DNA of 8,626 nucleotides, from assembly GCA_003818595.1 (NCBI GenBank), contig RPQV01000121.1, positions 1 through 8,626 on the forward strand, given 5' to 3'. Made by a program: the position numbers and the translations under genes. How positions within the stretch are numbered: position 1 is the stretch's first letter; every line of letters starts with the position of its first letter. Below, piece by piece: positions 6,286 to 8,626 of the stretch. Source of the stretch: Calditrichota bacterium (lineage in GTDB: Bacteria > Zhuqueibacterota > Zhuqueibacteria > Residuimicrobiales > Krinioviventaceae). A model generated the notes under the pieces. That model saw only the letters and a program-made list of their open reading frames with translations, had not been told where the DNA came from and did not search any database.

Positions 6286-8504
6286 ACAACGGAGATATGA
6301 CTTTGAAACGACTGCTTATCAAATTAATTATTCCTTGGTTGTTCTCTGCAGGAATCTTATCCAGTCAACAAAACGTATGGATCAGTCATGGGCCGTATGG
6401 CGGGGATGTGACGGCATTATGTGTGCATCCTCAGATATCCAATACCGTCTATGCCGGTTTACGTAGTGACGGCGTGTGGAAAAGTGAGGATGGCGGCCTT
6501 TCCTGGAAGAAAACCAGCATTGGTTTGGCAGATGGGCATGTTCAGTCGCTGGTCATTTCGCCGGTATTACCCAACACCCTCTTTGCGTGTACGCAATACG
6601 GCGGTTTGATGCGCAGCCAAGATTCGGGCGAATCCTGGCAGAGAATTGGCAGCGGCGTGACAACATGGAATACTCGTCGGTTGTATTTTGGTTTTTCTGA
6701 CCGGCATTTGTTTCTGACCACTGACAAAGGATTATTTCAGTCGAGCGACGACGGCAGCACTTGGAAACTTTACGACTCAAATGGTCTGACATCCCTGAAT
6801 TTAACGACGCTTGCACTGTCCCGGGACAGCACACTATTTGTCGGAAGCTCCGGCGCCGGTGTTTTCAAACGGGCAGCGGATGACACGGCATGGACGCCTG
6901 TCAATGAAGGGCTTGCCAATCTTGTCGTCAATGATCTGGCTGGTTCCGCTTCTGATAGTCAGCTGACAGCCGCGACCAATGGCGGCATTTTCACCTCCCT
7001 CGATTCCGGCATGACCTGGATTCCATTGATGACCGGCATTGATCGAACACAGATCATGGATATCGCGCAGGATCCCACCAGGGAAGATGTGCTTTATGCG
7101 GCTTCTTATGGAGGAGGCGTCTATAAAAGCGAGAATAGCGGCATTTTATGGAATCCCGCTTCGATCGGCCTCTTGAATACCTATTTGAACTGCATCGCTA
7201 TTGCTCCCAGTCAAAATTCCTTACTGTTTGCTGGTTCCTCCGCCGGCGTGGCCAGAAGTGTCGCCTTTGCCCAAGTTTGGCAGGATACCAATAACGGGCT
7301 CACCAGTACGCTGGTCTCTTCGATTCTGTGCGATCCTTTCACAAAAAACAAGATATATGCGGGTATTAATGGCGGCGGCGTCTATGAAAGTCGAGATGGA
7401 GGTCTCTCTTGGGTCGGATTAAATGATGGCTTGCGCAGCCTTTCAGTCATGTCCCTGCAGGCTGATCCGTTGCGGCCTGATTATTTGTATGTGGCAGTCT
7501 GGCAGAGCGGCGTGTATGTTAAAGAGAGCTCGACATCACCATGGGTGCAGAAACGGAATGGACTGACCGATAAACGGGTGACGGATATCGCCATTAATCC
7601 GCTGAATTCGAATGTGATATTTGTGACTACTGATGGCGGCGGCGTTTTCATGAGCAGCGATCAGGCAAATACCTGGGCGCCGGTGAATACCGGTTTGACG
7701 GATTTGCGCTGCCTCAAGTGCGCCTTTAATCCCAAGATGAGCAATACCCTTTTTATCGGCACCGAAACGTCAGGCGTCTGGAAAACAGTAGGCGACGGCA
7801 CCGCATGGAACCAGATTCATCTCGGCATCTCTGTTCTCAAAATTGACGCCCTTGCGATCGATCCTTCCAATCCACAGATTATGTATTGTGGAAGTTTTGG
7901 CGGCGGAGTGTATAAAACCATCAATGGTGGTTCCTCCTGGAGTTCCAAAAACGATGGTCTGCAGGAACTACTGGTTAAATCAGTGGTCGTTGATCCAACG
8001 AATCCTCATGTCTTGTATGCCGGCACATGGAGCAGCGGATTGTTCAAGTCATTGGATGCCGGCGAATCGTGGATATTATGGGTGAATGGACTTGATGACA
8101 AGCATGTTCCCGCTATCGCGGTCGATCCTTTTCAATCCAACATTATTTACGCCGGAACGGCTGCCGGGGTTTTTCGTATGGATCAAATTGTCGCTCGGGT
8201 GGAATCAAATGTCAATCATTCACCGACAGATTATTTATCGAGTCTGAATTACCCCAATCCTTTTAATCCGACGACAGTCATTGAATATCAAATCCCTGCG
8301 CGTAGTCATGTGAAGCTGACGATTTACGACCTGCTGGGCCAACCGATTCGATTACTGGTCGATCAGGTGCAGCCTTCAGGAATTCATCATATCGAATGGG
8401 ACGGGCAGAATGCAAGTCTTCAACCGGTTGCTGCCGGTATTTATTTTTATAAAATATCAACCGAAACCCATTCAAGTGTTCGTCGGATGGCGTTAGTCCG
8501 ATAA
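6282..8504 (+). CDS. Secreted double Asp-box (BNR) beta-propeller protein with FlgD-like/T9SS C-terminal sorting domain
   Basis: The protein has 740 residues. A signal peptide is visible: basic K9-R10, a hydrophobic run at about 14-25 and probable cleavage near 'LSS-QQ' (28/29). Residues ~30-634 are 14 repeats of 42-44 residues with the pattern 'LYAGT..GGVYKS.DGG.SW', i.e. Asp boxes (S-x-D-x-G-x-x-W). The clearest have Trp at 75, 119, 161, 246, 377 and 597. The count fits two seven-bladed propellers. Such domains occur in sialidases, GH74 glucanases, sortilin and Ycf48-like proteins; I see no convincing catalytic set, so a glycan- or protein-binding role is an inference. Residues ~655-740 begin 'NYPNPFNPTTVIEYQIP' (656-672) and end with a basic tail, the type A type IX sorting/FlgD-like module that directs export and surface attachment. 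Its ATG overlaps the glycosyltransferase stop (ATGA). ATG 6297 is an alternative that gives a cleaner signal peptide, but GGAG at 6291-6294 is too close to serve it well. Confidence 0.87.
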   Translation: MNNGDMTLKRLLIKLIIPWLFSAGILSSQQNVWISHGPYGGDVTALCVHPQISNTVYAGLRSDGVWKSEDGGLSWKKTSIGLADGHVQSLVISPVLPNTLFACTQYGGLMRSQDSGESWQRIGSGVTTWNTRRLYFGFSDRHLFLTTDKGLFQSSDDGSTWKLYDSNGLTSLNLTTLALSRDSTLFVGSSGAGVFKRAADDTAWTPVNEGLANLVVNDLAGSASDSQLTAATNGGIFTSLDSGMTWIPLMTGIDRTQIMDIAQDPTREDVLYAASYGGGVYKSENSGILWNPASIGLLNTYLNCIAIAPSQNSLLFAGSSAGVARSVAFAQVWQDTNNGLTSTLVSSILCDPFTKNKIYAGINGGGVYESRDGGLSWVGLNDGLRSLSVMSLQADPLRPDYLYVAVWQSGVYVKESSTSPWVQKRNGLTDKRVTDIAINPLNSNVIFVTTDGGGVFMSSDQANTWAPVNTGLTDLRCLKCAFNPKMSNTLFIGTETSGVWKTVGDGTAWNQIHLGISVLKIDALAIDPSNPQIMYCGSFGGGVYKTINGGSSWSSKNDGLQELLVKSVVVDPTNPHVLYAGTWSSGLFKSLDAGESWILWVNGLDDKHVPAIAVDPFQSNIIYAGTAAGVFRMDQIVARVESNVNHSPTDYLSSLNYPNPFNPTTVIEYQIPARSHVKLTIYDLLGQPIRLLVDQVQPSGIHHIEWDGQNASLQPVAAGIYFYKISTETHSSVRRMALVR
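6378..8177. repeat. Fourteen diverged propeller-blade repeats (~129-132 bp each) within the secreted protein gene
   Basis: The repeat is seen at protein level. The Trp closing each blade unit falls at residues 33, 75, 119, 161, 204, 246, 290, 333, 377, 421, 465, 509, 553 and 597. Spacing is 42-44 residues, and exactly 44 for all six intervals from 333 onward. The final unit (about 602-632, 'IIYAGTAAGVFRM') has no Asp box or Trp. The DNA copies are well diverged, with only short shared runs such as the GGCGGCGG(C/A)GT(C/G)TAT segments, so this is an old internal duplication rather than a recent expansion. Confidence 0.85.
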
Positions 8505-8556
8505 ATTTTAAGCAGCAAAAAGCATCACAGCTTGGCATCAATGAAAGGGCATCGCC
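8505..8556. other. Short intergenic spacer, no clear terminator or promoter
   Basis: This is the first real gap after a run of overlapping genes: 52 bases between the propeller gene stop and the next start. I find no stable hairpin followed by a T-run, and no convincing -35/-10 pair. The only signal is the purine-rich ribosome site near its end. Read-through into the next gene is therefore likely. Confidence 0.5.
8544..8549 (+). promoter_or_regulatory. Ribosome binding site (AAAGGG) supporting a GTG start
   Basis: AAAGGG lies seven bases upstream of GTG 8557. It is the best-spaced Shine-Dalgarno-like sequence in the window and favours GTG 8557 over ATG 8569 as the start of the last gene. Confidence 0.5.
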
Positions 8557-8626
8557 GTGAACCAGAAAATGTTAATGATAATTAGCCTGGCCTCTATGTG
8601 GGTGGCCGAGTCCTACAGCATCGAAA
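8557..8626 (+). CDS. Start of an exported protein of unknown function (3' end outside window)
   Basis: GTG 8557 opens a frame that stays open to the window edge, giving 23 residues that begin MNQKMLMIISLASMWVAESY. A Lys at position 4 is followed by a hydrophobic stretch (about 5-17), which looks like the start of a signal peptide or membrane anchor. The well-placed AAAGGG supports the start; ATG 8569 is the alternative. The family cannot be identified from this fragment. It follows the propeller gene on the same strand after only 52 bases with no visible terminator, so it probably belongs to the same transcript and encodes another envelope or secreted component. Confidence 0.5.
   Translation, partial: MNQKMLMIISLASMWVAESYSIE

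Noticed and set aside
6378..8177. Propeller protein considered as an active sialidase or GH74 glucanase.
   Set aside because: Asp boxes are structural and occur in many non-enzymatic proteins; I could not find the sialidase Arg triad with an F/YRIP motif or a convincing GH74 catalytic Asp pair.
8522..8553. Three GCATC copies (8522, 8535, 8549) spaced 13-14 bases apart in the gap before the last gene, considered as an operator-like direct repeat.
   Set aside because: Five-base matches in a 52-base stretch are weak, the flanking bases differ, and the third overlaps the ribosome binding site; chance is a sufficient explanation.
8541..8585. Small ORF from ATG 8541 (14 codons, ending TAG 8583-8585) considered as a leader peptide.
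   Set aside because: It has no ribosome site of its own, and its first codons contain the ribosome site of GTG 8557, whose product has a plausible signal peptide.

Overview
The window is one strand-consistent stretch of a surface or extracellular polysaccharide locus. All genes are on the + strand and there is no sign of mobile DNA, tRNA, rRNA or CRISPR. Base composition looks close to half G+C and uniform throughout. The best taxonomic clue is the C-terminus of the long propeller protein. It carries a 'YPNPFNPTT...IEY.IP...V.L.IYD..G...' module of the FlgD-like / type A type IX secretion sorting class, ending in the usual '...GIYFYK...' and short basic tail. Such modules are widespread in the Bacteroidetes-Chlorobi-Calditrichota-Ignavibacteria-KSB1-Marinimicrobia assemblage (FCB group and neighbours). 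I infer an organism from that range, probably not a classical Bacteroidetes, but cannot name it.

Layout: (1) 1-352, the 3' end of a Wzy/O-antigen ligase-type membrane protein. (2) 380-1582, a Wzx-type polysaccharide flippase. (3) 1582-2829, a GT4 glycosyltransferase. (4) 2826-4298, a soluble alkaline phosphatase/sulfatase-superfamily enzyme with Thr at the nucleophile position. (5) 4291-6285, one protein joining a complete GT4 glycosyltransferase to a complete WecG/TagA/CpsF (GT26) glycosyltransferase. (6) 6282-8504, a secreted Asp-box (BNR) protein built as two seven-bladed propellers plus the C-terminal sorting domain. (7) 8557 onward, the first 23 codons of another exported protein, cut by the window edge.

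Genes 2 to 6 are joined by overlapping stop and start codons, with no intergenic base from 380 to 8504, so they are very likely one translationally coupled operon. A reasonable model is as follows. An initiating sugar-phosphate transferase outside the window makes undecaprenyl-PP-sugar. The GT26 half of gene 5 adds the second sugar, and the two GT4 activities extend the unit. Gene 4 may add or remove a phosphate- or sulfate-type substituent. Wzx flips the unit and Wzy polymerises or ligates it.

The most interesting points are the GT4-GT26 fusion, the Thr-type cytoplasmic member of the sulfatase fold inside the operon, and the coupling of a secreted double-propeller protein to the sugar genes. 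I see no wholly unknown system here; the novelty lies in combinations of known families.
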